50,640 nt of DNA from the NCBI GenBank assembly GCA_014193395.1, contig BJHT01000014.1, positions 1 through 50,640 of the forward strand, read 5' to 3'. Every line of letters begins with the position of its first letter. The first letter of the stretch is position 1. Of this stretch, positions 32,502 to 42,100 are shown one piece after another. Source of the stretch: Verrucomicrobiota bacterium. Its GTDB lineage: Bacteria > Verrucomicrobiota > Verrucomicrobiia > Limisphaerales > BJHT01. The notes under the pieces were generated by a model. That model saw only the letters and a program-made list of their open reading frames with translations. It was not told the origin of the DNA and did no database searches. Made by a program: the position numbers and the translations under genes.

Positions 32502-33818
32502 TCACCGCGCCGTCGTGCCCGGCCCCGCCTTCGCGCCATACGCCGCATACGCGAGGCCGAAGAGAACGTGCGCATTGTCGCGCGGATAAAACTGCCCATC
32601 CGCACTCACCGCGCGCGGCAGCACACGCATCCGCGGAAAAGGTCCGTAAGATTTGCAGGTCGCCTCGAAGCAGCGCCGGCTTTGCTCCGCCGAACCCCAC
32701 CGCCCGTAGCTCGCCAGCAACATGCCGGCACCCCACAGATTCGCCGGGGCCTCGCGATTGCCGGGTTTCACCGTCGCTTCGTCCTGCGCGAAAAACCGCA
32801 GCGTGCCATCTTTCCAAAACCGATCCATCGACTCGAGCGCCTGCGCCTGCGTCCACGGCAGCTTCACGCCGCCGCCCGCCTCGCGATAATTCTCCAGCCC
32901 CCAGATGATGTACGCCTGATGCACCAGATCGTTGGGCCGCTGGAATTTCACCGGATTGTTCGGCGGCGCGATGTAATCCCAATACGGCGCGCCTCCGCGC
33001 AGCGTCGCCGTGCCGATGGCCGTCTGCGCGAAGGCATCAAGCCGCGCGCGAAACAACCGCAGCGTGTCGGCGGGAATGAACTTCCCCTGCTCGTGAACGA
33101 ACCGCGCCAGCGAACCCACAAACATGGCCGGCGCATTGATGCACAAATATCCCGGCTTTGTGTCGTGCGGGCTGTAATTGAAATAACCACCGCCCAGGCC
33201 ATCGACCCACATCTCCTTGCACCAACGCTCGCCCACCTGCCGGACCAGCTCGACGATCTCGCGGCTTTCCGCGGCCGTCCAAAATTCCCCCAGCGTCAGG
33301 GCATCGAGCAATCCCTCCACCGCGATGGCGGTGGTGATCGTGTAGGCGGTGTGCTTCGGCCGCTCGTTCCACGCGTGCGGCAAACCCCAGCCGGGCAGGC
33401 CATCCGCCGCGAGTCGGCTGTTGCCCACCAGCCAGCGAGCGGCAAGGCGGACGCGGCGTTTCGCCTCGTCATCCGGCTGCGCCCGCCACCGCAGCGCCTC
33501 GGCGGACAGGATCAATCCGTACGTCATTGGCTGATCCGCAACGTCGCCCTCTGGGCCGCCCCGATCCACGCCACGCCCTTGATGTGCTTCTGGAAACTGT
33601 TTCAGCAACTCTCCGTACGCCGCCGTGAAACTCTGCGTTGGCACCGCTTCCTTGCGCTCCTCCGCCGCCGTCACCGGTGCCACAATCGCCGCCGCAAAAC
33701 CCAGCCAGCCGGCGAAGGCCCACAGCAGGCACGACGATGTTGTGCGCGTCAGTTTCCGGCCCGTTGGCAGCGCAGATGCGCAACACGAGATCGCTGGTGA
33801 AATGTCGAAGGTGATCAT
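32502..33818 (-). CDS. Secreted alpha-helical protein of unknown function
   Basis: The protein has 438 aa with an N-terminal hydrophobic segment at about residues 31-48 (LLWAFAGWLGFAAAIVAP), a signal peptide or anchor. The mature part is rich in paired helices and aromatic residues (GLPGWGLPHAWNER, AYTITTAIAVEGLLDAL, GGGYFNYSPHD, APPNNPVKFQRPND). This suggests an (alpha/alpha)6 toroid, the fold of several glycoside hydrolases, epimerases and polysaccharide lyases. I cannot assign a family. No better ATG lies between 33818 and the hydrophobic segment. Confidence 0.7.
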   Translation of the reverse strand: MITFDISPAISCCASALPTGRKLTRTTSSCLLWAFAGWLGFAAAIVAPVTAAEERKEAVPTQSFTAAYGELLKQFPEAHQGRGVDRGGPEGDVADQPMTYGLILSAEALRWRAQPDDEAKRRVRLAARWLVGNSRLAADGLPGWGLPHAWNERPKHTAYTITTAIAVEGLLDALTLGEFWTAAESREIVELVRQVGERWCKEMWVDGLGGGYFNYSPHDTKPGYLCINAPAMFVGSLARFVHEQGKFIPADTLRLFRARLDAFAQTAIGTATLRGGAPYWDYIAPPNNPVKFQRPNDLVHQAYIIWGLENYREAGGGVKLPWTQAQALESMDRFWKDGTLRFFAQDEATVKPGNREAPANLWGAGMLLASYGRWGSAEQSRRCFEATCKSYGPFPRMRVLPRAVSADGQFYPRDNAHVLFGLAYAAYGAKAGPGTTAR

Positions 33819-34295
33819 GCCCGGCAGCGTAGGGAGATCGCGAACGCTTGTCAGGCTTCAACCAGCGGGCGCCCGCTCAATGGGTGCCGCCGCCGTTGTC
33901 GAGTAGCCGCCGAGGTGACGAGGCGGACGCCACTCAAGCAAACGGCCCGGGAAATCCGCCTCCTCACGTCGGCGGCTACTACGGTCCGCCGAACGCGTCG
34001 CGGCCAAACTGAATCTCAACTCCATACCCCGAACCGGATTTGGCAAAGGAATGGAGACAAAGGAAAGAAGACAAAAAACTCCCCGTCCCCATTCCTTTGC
34101 CACCATTCCTTTGCCCAAAATTCCCTTGCCTCACTTCCGTGTGCCCCGCCCATGCGCACGGCCGGCACCCGCCACGCCCCGCCCGCCGCTCTCCGCCCAA
34201 CTCACCTGCAATTCCTCCACCCTCCTCTGCTCACGCACCGGCCCACGCAGGAGAGAGTGTTTGAATTCGCCCCGCCGCGCCCTAGCCTCCGCGCC
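33819..34295. other. Gap with two inverted repeats
   Basis: The first is 33902-33927 against 33955-33980 (agtagccgccgaggtgacga...), 26 bases with two mismatches. The second is 34041-34115, made of tggcaaaggaatggagacaa and its reverse complement. The gap lies between divergent genes (32502-33818 on minus and 34296-35141 on plus), so promoters for both must be here. No coding region is seen. Confidence 0.65.
34041..34115. repeat. Inverted repeat of the 'ggcaaaggaatggag' family, copy 1
   Basis: The left arm 34041-34065 reads tggcaaaggaatggagacaa. It is answered by ...attcctttgccaccattcct at 34091-34115. Further copies are at 38139-38162 (one arm) and 39029-39111 (both arms). Confidence 0.75.
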
Positions 34296-35141
34296 ATGAA
34301 CTTTTCCCGCTGCCTGCTGCCCCTCCTGTTGACCTTTGCCGCCCTCACGACCTCCGCCGCACCGAGCGATTGGGATGAGCCGTTTCCGCCGCATCGCATC
34401 GCCGACAATCTCTACTACGTCGGCTCCCGCGGCCTCGCGAGCTACCTCGTCACCAGCAGCAAGGGCCATGTCCTCATCAATTCGAGCTTCGACCGCACCG
34501 TGCCCATCATCCGCGCCAACGTGGAAAAGCTCGGGTTCAAATTCACCGACATCAAAATCCTCCTCGCCAGCCACGCCCATTCCGACCACGTCGCGGGACA
34601 TGCGCTCATCAAGGAACTCACCGGCGCGCGGGTCGAGGTGATGGCCGGCGACGCCGAAGTCATCGCCAGCGGCGGCAAGGGCCAATACCTCTACCAGGAA
34701 GGCTGGCGGCCCTGCGCCGTCGATCGTGTGCTCAAGGACGGCGACACCGTGACGCTTGGCGAGGCCACGCTCACGGCTCGGCACACGCCCGGCCACACGC
34801 GCGGTTGCACGACCTGGACCCTGCAAGCGGCGGACGGCGGCAAACTTTTGAACGTCGTCATCATCGGCAGCCCCAACGTCAACCCCGGCTACCAACTCAT
34901 CACCAACCGCGATTACCCGGAAATCGCCGACCACTTCGCCAAAACCTTCCGCCTCCTCAAATCCCTGCCCTGCGATGTTTTCCTCGGTGCCCACGGCAAC
35001 TACTACGGCATGGAAGCCAAAGTCGCCCGGCTCCAATCCGATCCGAAGACCAATCCCTTCGTGGACCCCGCCGGCTACCGCGCCTACGTCGAGAACCGCG
35101 CCCAGGCCTTTCGCGAGACGGCGGAGAAGCAGAAGAAGTAG
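34296..35141 (+). CDS. Secreted metallo-beta-lactamase-fold protein, subclass B3-like
   Basis: The protein has 281 aa with a signal peptide (MNFSRCLLPLLLTFAALTTS). The zinc ligands follow the B3 pattern: H93, H95, D97 and H98 in SHAHSDHVAG, H167 in TPGHTRG and H233 in LGAHGNYYG. Conserved B3 segments GSPNVNPGYQL and YVGSRGLASYLV are also present. B3 enzymes hydrolyse beta-lactams, but environmental relatives may have other substrates such as lactones. Whether this one gives resistance cannot be read from sequence. The open stretch upstream of 34296 crosses repeats and is rejected as coding. Confidence 0.88.
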   Translation: MNFSRCLLPLLLTFAALTTSAAPSDWDEPFPPHRIADNLYYVGSRGLASYLVTSSKGHVLINSSFDRTVPIIRANVEKLGFKFTDIKILLASHAHSDHVAGHALIKELTGARVEVMAGDAEVIASGGKGQYLYQEGWRPCAVDRVLKDGDTVTLGEATLTARHTPGHTRGCTTWTLQAADGGKLLNVVIIGSPNVNPGYQLITNRDYPEIADHFAKTFRLLKSLPCDVFLGAHGNYYGMEAKVARLQSDPKTNPFVDPAGYRAYVENRAQAFRETAEKQKK

Positions 35142-35177
35142 GGCTGTCGGCGGTGGTGGGAACCAGGAGACGACTGC

Positions 35178-35399
35178 TCAACCAGAACGGGCGGGGGGAA
35201 GATCGTCGTCAGCCGGGAGCGGTTTCCCCTGCTCCCGATATTCCTCCACGATCATGTCGAAAACATGGTGCAACTCACTCTGCGCAGCTTCGGGCGTTTC
35301 TCCTATGGCATGACAGCCAGTCAACGCGGGCGCGTACGCCGCGAAGCTTCCGTTGTCGTCGCGTCGGCAGGCGACTTGATAATCGAAGAGAGTTTTCAT
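35178..35399 (-). CDS. HicB-family antitoxin-like protein, no HicA partner seen
   Basis: The protein has 73 aa and begins MKTLFDYQVACRRDDNGSF. The HicB half-RNase-H pattern continues as YAPALTGCHAIGETPEAAQS and the helix around FDMIVEEY, ending with KPLPAD. HicB normally neutralises the small dsRNA-binding RNase HicA. No hicA frame (about 60 aa with a catalytic His) is visible directly up- or downstream. It may act alone as a regulator, or its partner may be lost. The start at 35399 is chosen because it matches the family start; the frame is open to 35480 upstream. Confidence 0.75.
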   Translation of the reverse strand: MKTLFDYQVACRRDDNGSFAAYAPALTGCHAIGETPEAAQSELHHVFDMIVEEYREQGKPLPADDDLPPARSG

Positions 35400-35439
35400 T
35401 CCGGCGGCCTCCTCACGTCGTCTCCTACAAAGACATCCC

Positions 35440-36462
35440 TCACTGCCCAATCCGCACGCGATAAAACCCCCTCGCAGCACTGCCCGTCCCGCTCTCGTCC
35501 ACGTCCACCGTGCCGCCCGTGGAATTTGTCGTCACCACATCCGACCAACTCAGCAGGTCGAGGCTGCGCTGGAGACGGTACAACCGGTTCGTCTCCACCG
35601 GAAAACGCAGGCGCACACCGCCGCCCACTTCGGTCAACAATTGCAAGCGCGGCGGCTCCGGTGCGGGCCGCGTCACGATGGGAAATTGCGTGTCCCGCGC
35701 CGCAGCCGAGATGCCCACGGCTCCGGGATACGCATTCGTGTTCGGTATTGTCACGGGCCGCGCCAGCGTGACGTGCCCGATGAGATTCGTCCCCGCCGGC
35801 AGCCGTCCCGCCGGGATCACAAACGACGTCGAGGTGCTGCTCAACGCGCCCGGTGCGAACGGCGCGGGCGAGCCATAGACCACGTTGCTCGCGCCATCCA
35901 CAATAAGCACCTGCACCAGGTCAATCGCCTGCGCCCCGGCCGCCGACCACCCGAGCGTGAAGTCTCGCGTCGTGTCGATCGCCTGCGCCGCCACGACGTT
36001 CGAGACCTGCGCCGTTGGCGGATAGCCGGCGAAAAAACCGAACACGGTGAAACCCAGGCTCACGCTCCGCAGCCCGTCGTTCGCCGTGCCCATCGCCAGC
36101 GCGTAACTCACCGGCGAAAACAACGTGCCGTTCGGATACGCCGCATCGAGCGCGGCCGACGAATCGAAGCGCACATCAAGCAGCCAGCCGAGCCCGTCCG
36201 CCAGCGGCGCGAGCGGGCGCAGCGGCGTGGCGTTCGAGGGTTTCACCGTCGCGTTCGTCACCGCGCCAAAACCCGTCGCGATGACAAAGGCATTGAACGC
36301 AAAACCGCTGCTCGCCAGCGGCACCGCCGCGCTGTCATTCGTCTGCACGAACTGCTGCGACTTGATGATGCCGAACGCGGCGACATCCGCGCCGCGCACG
36401 TTCACCGCGCAAAACAGCGCGACCCACAACCAGCCCAGGCCCATGCGATGTGTCGGTTTCAT
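35440..36462 (-). CDS. Secreted protein with C-terminal verrucomicrobial 'FYRV' domain
   Basis: The protein has 340 aa from ATG at 36462; a signal peptide is visible (GLGWLWVALFCAVNVRGA). The N-terminal half is beta-rich. The C-terminus carries the module FPVETNRLYRLQRSLDLLSW followed by ...GTGSAARGFYRVRIG. This matches a short domain repeated at the ends of many exported verrucomicrobial proteins (Y.LQ.S.DL..W ... FYRV). It is probably displayed at or released from the cell surface. Function unknown. The upstream frame to 36564 is open but passes the start of the signal peptide and is rejected. Confidence 0.75.
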   Translation of the reverse strand: MKPTHRMGLGWLWVALFCAVNVRGADVAAFGIIKSQQFVQTNDSAAVPLASSGFAFNAFVIATGFGAVTNATVKPSNATPLRPLAPLADGLGWLLDVRFDSSAALDAAYPNGTLFSPVSYALAMGTANDGLRSVSLGFTVFGFFAGYPPTAQVSNVVAAQAIDTTRDFTLGWSAAGAQAIDLVQVLIVDGASNVVYGSPAPFAPGALSSTSTSFVIPAGRLPAGTNLIGHVTLARPVTIPNTNAYPGAVGISAAARDTQFPIVTRPAPEPPRLQLLTEVGGGVRLRFPVETNRLYRLQRSLDLLSWSDVVTTNSTGGTVDVDESGTGSAARGFYRVRIGQ

Positions 36463-36567
36463 GATGAATTGCGGCGAGCCTACCCGCGGCTCCCGTGCGT
36501 TGCCAGAGCGGCCTTGCCAGCGGAATGAAACACCCAGGCTGTTGCCGAAGATGCACAGCAGCATCCC

Positions 36568-36661
36568 TGTAGGAGACGACGTAAGGAGACTCTAACCTTT
36601 TCCTCGCGGCGTGCGTGCCCGGCCCGAAGGAGGTCAGAGTCTCCTTACGTCGTCTCCTACA
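36568..36661. repeat. 30-bp inverted repeat, 'cttgtaggag' family, copy 2
   Basis: The left arm 36568-36597 (tgtaggagacgacgtaagga...) and right arm 36631-36661 (...tccttacgtcgtctcctaca) pair with one or two mismatches around a 33-base loop. It lies between two minus-strand genes. Confidence 0.85.
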
Positions 36662-36683
36662 AGAACCAGAACGCACACCAGCC

Positions 36684-38126
36684 TCACGCCAGAATCTCCC
36701 GGATCACCCGCCCATGCACATCGGTCAGGCGGCGGTCCGCGCCGTTGTGGCGGAAGACGAGGCGCTCGTGATCGTAGCCGAGGAGATGCAGCATCGTCGC
36801 GTGCTGGTCGTAGCACATCGTCGTGTCGCGCGCCGCGCGGAAGGAAAACTCGTCGCTCTCGCCATACGTGGTGCCGCCTTGGATTCCGCCGCCGGCCATC
36901 CAGCTCACGAACGTGTTGCCATTGTGATCGCGGCCTTTGCTGCCCTGGCTGTAGGGCGTGCGCCCGAACTCCGTGGTCCAGAGTACGATGGTTTCCTCGA
37001 GCAGCCCCCGCGCCTTGAGATCGTGCAGCAGCCCCGCGATGGGCCGGTCCGAGCGCACGCACATTTTTTCAAAGTCCGAGCCGGGCGTGATGTCGCCGTG
37101 GTTGTCCCAATTGCCCGACGCGCCCGCGAGCCCCGAGCCGCACCAGAGCTGCACGAAACGCACACCGCGCTCGACGAGCCGGCGCGCGATGAGGCAGTTG
37201 CGCCCGAGCGGCTCGGTCTTCGCATCGCCGAAACCGTAGAGCGTTTTCGTGGCGTCGGTTTCACCGCGTAAATCGAGCACGTCGGGGACGGCGAGCTGCA
37301 TGCGCGCGGCCAGTTCGTAGCTCGCGATGCGGGCCTCGAGGCGCGTGTCGCCGGGCTGAAGCTGTGCGCGATTAAGCTGGGCGAGCACGTCGAGTCCAGC
37401 GCGTTCGCTGGCGGCGGTGACGAAGCCCGCGCTCTTCGGCGCGAACAGGTCGGGCACGGGATTTTCCGCGGCGGGATTGAGCATCGTGCCCTGGTGCAAC
37501 GCGGGGAGAAACCCATTCGTCCACGCGGCCTTGCCCGTCCACGGCAGGCCGACGGGATCGGGCAGCGCGACGAAGACCGGCAGATTGTCCGTGAGCTTTC
37601 CCAGCGCGTAGCTCACCCACGCGCCGACGGTCGGAAAGCCCGGCACGACAAAACCGCTGGTCTGCATGGTCATCCCGGCGCTGTGCTCGCTCGTCGGTGC
37701 GTGCATGGCCATGAGGAACGCCATGTCATCGACGCACTGCGCCAGATGCGGGAGCGCGCTCGTGACCCAGCGGCCGCACTGGCCATGCTGCCGCCAATCC
37801 CACGGGCTTTTCAGCAGCGGCCCGGCGCTCGCCTGCGTGCCGCCGGTCACGGTGAAATTCACCTTCTCGCCACCGCGCCGCTGCAGCTCGGGCTTGTAAT
37901 CAAACGTGTCGCACTGGCTCGCCCCGCCGAGCATGAAAAGCTGAATGACCTGCTTGGCCCGCGGCCGATGATGCGGCGCGCGCGCGGCCGCAGCAGAGGC
38001 AGGCACCTCCGCCGCGAGCAGTCCCGACTCGTGCAACAGCGACGCCAGCGCCACCGAGCCGAAGCCGGTGCCGAGCTGCGAGACGAACCGACGGCGATCA
38101 AATGGGGTTGGTGACAACATTTTCAT
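36684..38126 (-). CDS. DUF1501 family protein (Tat-type leader)
   Basis: The protein has 480 aa. The leader has paired arginines (DRRRFVSQLGTGFGSVALAS), fitting Tat export. Family blocks are QVIQLFMLGGASQCDTFDYK, APTSEHSAGMTMQTSGFVVP, RFVQLWCGSG, NWDNHGDI and TEFGRTPYSQG...DHNGNTF. This is a sulfatase/phosphatase-superfamily relative of unknown activity. In Planctomycetes and Verrucomicrobiota it is almost always paired with a PSCyt1/DUF1549/DUF1553 gene. Here the partner (39132-42329) is on the same strand but separated by the gene at 38178-39002. Confidence 0.9.
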   Translation of the reverse strand: MKMLSPTPFDRRRFVSQLGTGFGSVALASLLHESGLLAAEVPASAAAARAPHHRPRAKQVIQLFMLGGASQCDTFDYKPELQRRGGEKVNFTVTGGTQASAGPLLKSPWDWRQHGQCGRWVTSALPHLAQCVDDMAFLMAMHAPTSEHSAGMTMQTSGFVVPGFPTVGAWVSYALGKLTDNLPVFVALPDPVGLPWTGKAAWTNGFLPALHQGTMLNPAAENPVPDLFAPKSAGFVTAASERAGLDVLAQLNRAQLQPGDTRLEARIASYELAARMQLAVPDVLDLRGETDATKTLYGFGDAKTEPLGRNCLIARRLVERGVRFVQLWCGSGLAGASGNWDNHGDITPGSDFEKMCVRSDRPIAGLLHDLKARGLLEETIVLWTTEFGRTPYSQGSKGRDHNGNTFVSWMAGGGIQGGTTYGESDEFSFRAARDTTMCYDQHATMLHLLGYDHERLVFRHNGADRRLTDVHGRVIREILA

Positions 38127-38138
38127 GCAGGGACAATT

Positions 38139-38162
38139 GGCAAAGGAATGGAGGCAAAGGAA
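38139..38162 (+). repeat. 'ggcaaaggaatggaggcaaa' repeat, single arm
   Basis: A direct match to the left arm of the repeat at 39029-39111. Together they flank the gene at 38178-39002 as direct repeats of at least 22 bases. Confidence 0.7.
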
Positions 38163-38177
38163 TGGGGAAGAGGAAAT

Positions 38178-39002
38178 TCATTTTGTGGCCACCGTTCCGA
38201 AATGATTCTCAATCGTCACCAGTTGCAGCTCGGAATGGCACAAGTTGAGCCATTGAATCCCCCGCAGCCCCGTGAACCGCACCAGTCGCAGCAGGTGCTC
38301 CCGATAATCCTGCCAGTCGTCGGTCATCGCCGTGACGACAAATCCGAGGTTGGCGGCATGACATGCCATACGATGATGTCCGAGCGGGATGCCGGCCCGC
38401 CTCAGTGGCAGCCGGACCACACAGGCCGTTTCGCCACCGCAGAAATGGACCAGTGCCTCCTCGTAAAGCCGCGCCTCAAGGAATGCTCCCCAGTCCTGGA
38501 GCAACACCATGATCTGTTTCCTGAGGTGATCGCAACGATCACTCAGAGGGTGCCAATCCTTTGAAACCATTCGGACATCCCGCTGTTTCCCGGCAAAGAG
38601 CGGCGCACGTTTAAGGCGGCCGGTGACCTTTGCCGTGCGGAAGTTGAGCAACTTCACCCGATCCACCGACAACAGCACCGCGTAATGAATTCCCTGCAGG
38701 TCATGTTCGGCGACGAAATCAACCGCGGTCTTGAATTCGTAAACCATCTGATTTCCCACCAAGTCGAGCCGGTAGGTTTTGGTAAAACTGCCGTGTGAAA
38801 CGGTAACGGGCACCTGGGTATGAACCTCCGTGAACCCCAGCGCCCGAAGCCGGGCGGCGACATCGTTCTCATACACACGTTCCTCGCACAGCCGCCCCAG
38901 CTCGTTCTGGGAATCGTAGGCGCACGCCATAACGCTCCTGTCGATCACCGCAAACTCCTCATCGGAGAGCGGCCGGATGGTTAGCGGGCAATGAATTGGC
39001 AT
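38178..39002 (-). CDS. GxxExxY-like protein with PD-(D/E)XK nuclease core and extra C-terminal domain
   Basis: The protein has 274 aa. The segment ELGRLCEERVYENDV corresponds to the GxxExxY signature, but the first Gly is replaced (LCEERVY fits LxxExxY). RLDLVGNQMVYEFKTA gives the D...ExK core of a PD-(D/E)XK nuclease. Plain GxxExxY proteins are about 130 aa; this one has about 140 extra residues with several His and Cys (FCGGETACVV, LGHHRMACHAAN). The family is widespread in Verrucomicrobiota and has no proven role. The gene sits between two normally adjacent genes and is flanked by direct repeats, suggesting insertion. Confidence 0.75.
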   Translation of the reverse strand: MPIHCPLTIRPLSDEEFAVIDRSVMACAYDSQNELGRLCEERVYENDVAARLRALGFTEVHTQVPVTVSHGSFTKTYRLDLVGNQMVYEFKTAVDFVAEHDLQGIHYAVLLSVDRVKLLNFRTAKVTGRLKRAPLFAGKQRDVRMVSKDWHPLSDRCDHLRKQIMVLLQDWGAFLEARLYEEALVHFCGGETACVVRLPLRRAGIPLGHHRMACHAANLGFVVTAMTDDWQDYREHLLRLVRFTGLRGIQWLNLCHSELQLVTIENHFGTVATK

Positions 39003-39028
39003 AAGAGCGGCAAACTATTGCTGAGGAT

Positions 39029-39111
39029 GGCAAAGGAATGGAGGCAAAGGAATACCGGCTCGGAGTCCGCTCCCTTCCCCGTCCCCATTCCTTTGCCTCC
39101 ATTCCTTTGCC
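39029..39111. repeat. Inverted repeat of the 'ggcaaaggaatggag' family
   Basis: The left arm 39029-39053 and right arm 39087-39111 (attcctttgcctccattcct...) are perfect reverse complements over about 25 bases, with a 33-base loop. The left arm matches 38139-38162 in the same direction. Confidence 0.85.
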
Positions 39112-39131
39112 ATAATTCCCCCTGCCCCTGC

Positions 39132-42100
39132 TTAGTTCACAAACAAAAACTCATTCGAGTTCACGAGCACCCGGCACGCGCTGGCGAGGCCGTGCTGGCG
39201 GGCGTGGCCGGTGAGCAGCGCTGCTTCGGCGGGCGTGGGCGCGCGGGCACACAGCAGGCGGAAGGCGCGGTCAATGCGGGCTTCGACGGTGCCGGCCTCG
39301 CGTTCGAGGCGCGCGGCGAGATGCTCGCACTGGCGCAGGACGAAGCGGTTGTTCCACAGCGACAGCGCCTGCAACGGCGTGGTCGTGGCATGCCGGCTCG
39401 GCGTGGACAGCGACGGATCCACGGCGTCGAAGGCGTCGAGCAACGGGTCGTTCAGGTTGCGAAAGAGGAAGCGGTAAACGCTGCGGCGAAAGCTGGCCGG
39501 GCTGTCGGGATCGAAGGCCGCGTAGTCCACGCGCGGCGAGACCTCCTTGTTCGGGTCCGCGAATTGGAACTGCATCGCCGACGGGCCACCCATCGTAAGA
39601 TCAAGCCGTCCGCTCGCGGCGAGCAGCGCGTCGCGCACGCTCTCGGCATCGAGGCGCGGACGGTTCATGCGCCAGAGGAGGCGGTTGTCGGTATCCGTGT
39701 GCGAGGGTGTGAGAGTGAGAGCGTGGGGGAGAACGGGGCGTCCGTCGGCCCCTCTCTCAGACCCTCGCACGCTCACACTCTCAGACATCGACGACGTCTG
39801 CCGATACGTCGCGCTCGACACAATCAACCGGTGCAACTGCTTGAACGAGCCGCCGCCGTCGCGGAATTGCACGGCCAGCCAGTCGAGCAGTTCGGGATGC
39901 GTCGGCAGCGCGCCCATGCGACCGAAGTCGTTGGGCGTGGCCACGAGGCCGCGGCCGAAATGCCAGTGCCAGACGCGGTTCACGATGCTGCGCCAGGTGA
40001 GCATGTTGTCCGGCGACGTGATCCAGCGGGCGAGCGCGGCGCGGCGGGCGGCCTCGTCGTTGGGAATGGCGAGCGCGAATTCAGGCGACAGCGTCCCGAC
40101 CGCTGCCAGCGCACCGGGACCGACGGGCGCGAGCGGTTGCTTGAGATCGCCACGACGCAGCACGGCGATGGGGAGCGGCTCCTTGAACGGCTTGTAATTT
40201 CGCACCGGCGCGAAGTCCCCGGCGACAGCCCACACCTTTTGCTCGGGCGGGAGTTCCGCGAGCTGGCGTTTCACAAACACCAGCCGGTGCTGATCGAAAA
40301 GTTGTTTGCGCTCGGCGTCCGTGCGCTCGGATTCGGGACGGGCGAGCTTGGCGAGCAGTTCGAGCGGCAGCGACGGCGTGCGCACGGGCAGCGCGCGGTC
40401 GGTGGCGGACAGGCGGAAGCGCCCGATGAGATGATGCTGGCCGTGAAGCTGATCCAGCTCGATGACGAGCGCCGCGCCGTTCGTGAGGGCGGGCGGTTGC
40501 TTCAGCTCGAAGACCGCCTGGTGCGGCTTGCCAATCTGCGGATGAATGCCCCACGCCGTTTCCTTTTTCCCGTCGATTGCGCGCTCGATGCCCCAGCCGG
40601 TTTGGTTGAAATCCGCCGTGGGATTTTGCAACGCGAGCGGCGTGAGCTTCTCGGCCACGGTCGGGAGCGCGGGCGGCCCGCCCGCAAAAACCGTCGGAAC
40701 CACCGGGCGCGCGGCGGGCGAAGCGACGGCATTGGTGGCTGCGTTGGAAAGCGCCGGGGGACTCGCGGGCGGCCCGCCCGCGCTCCCGAGGCTCAGCCGG
40801 ATTTCCGAAAGATGCAGATTGCCATTGTCCTGCCGGCCGGGACCGCGCATCGGGAGGCGCTCGTCAGGGAGAACTTCGAGGCGCAGCGCGGTGAGTTTGG
40901 ACAGCTTGGTGCGTGCGCGAATCGTGTAGGTGTCCTTGTCGGCGGCGGTGCCGGACGCGAGCCACGAGCCGTCGTCGAGGCGCGTGAAGAGAGTGGCGTT
41001 CGTGGCGGAAGAGATTTTTTCGACTTCGAGCGGCAGCCAGTTCACCGCCTCCGCCGCGAGCGATTTTTCCCACTCGATCTGCGCGCGGGCGAGTTCGGCG
41101 CGCTGCGCGGCGGTGGGCGGATGGGCGTCGGGATTTTTCTCAAGGTCGGCGATCAGCTTGGCCAGCGTCGTGCGGGTGACGCGGAGCTGCGGGTCGGCGT
41201 CGTAGTTGCGCACGGTGCGGCCCACGCCGGCGAACACGGCCTGGAGCCGGTAATAATCACGCTGCGAAATGGGATCAAACTTGTGCTCGTGACAGCGCGC
41301 GCAATGCACCGTGAGGCTCAGAAACGTGCTCGCCGTGCTGGTCACCATGTCGTCGCGATCCAGATTCAGCGCGAGGCGTTTGCAGTCGGTGCCATCGACC
41401 TGCTCAACGAGCGCGCTTTGATTGAACGGCCCGGCCGCGACAAAACCGAGCGCCGGAATCAGCGCCGGCTCGTTCGGGAACACCGCGTCGGCGGCAAGCT
41501 GCTCCTGCACGAAGCGCGCGTAGGGCTTGTCGGCATTGAAGGCCGCGATCACGTAATCGCGATACGGCCACGCCTCGAAACGCGGGCGGTCCATGCCGAA
41601 GCCGTTGGACTCGCCGTAGTGAACCACATCCAGCCAGTGCCGCGCCCAGCGCTCGCCGTAGCGCGGCGATGCGAGCAGCCGCTCGACGAGCCGCGCGTAG
41701 GCATCGGCGGTGCGATCATTTTCAAATGCCGCAATCTCCTCGGGTGTCGGCGGCAGCCCGTGCAGGTCGAACGTGAGCCGGCGAATGAGCGTGACGCGAT
41801 CCGCCTCGGGCGACGGCACGAGGCCGCTCGCCTCGAGCTGGGCGCGGATGAAAGCGTCGATCGGCGACGCCGGTGCGACGCCGGTGCGCGGTTTTGGAAC
41901 CGAAGCAGCGACCGCGGTGGGCAAGGGTTTCAGCGACCACCAACTTGCATCCGCCGCCGCGGCTTTCACGCGCGGATCGGGAGCGCCGAGTTCGATCCAA
42001 CGGGCCAGCGTGGCGATGTCGGCGTCGGCAAGCTTGGGCTTTTTCGACGGCATCTGGAGATCAGCGAGTTCGTGGCGCACGGCCTTGAGCAGCCGGCTTT

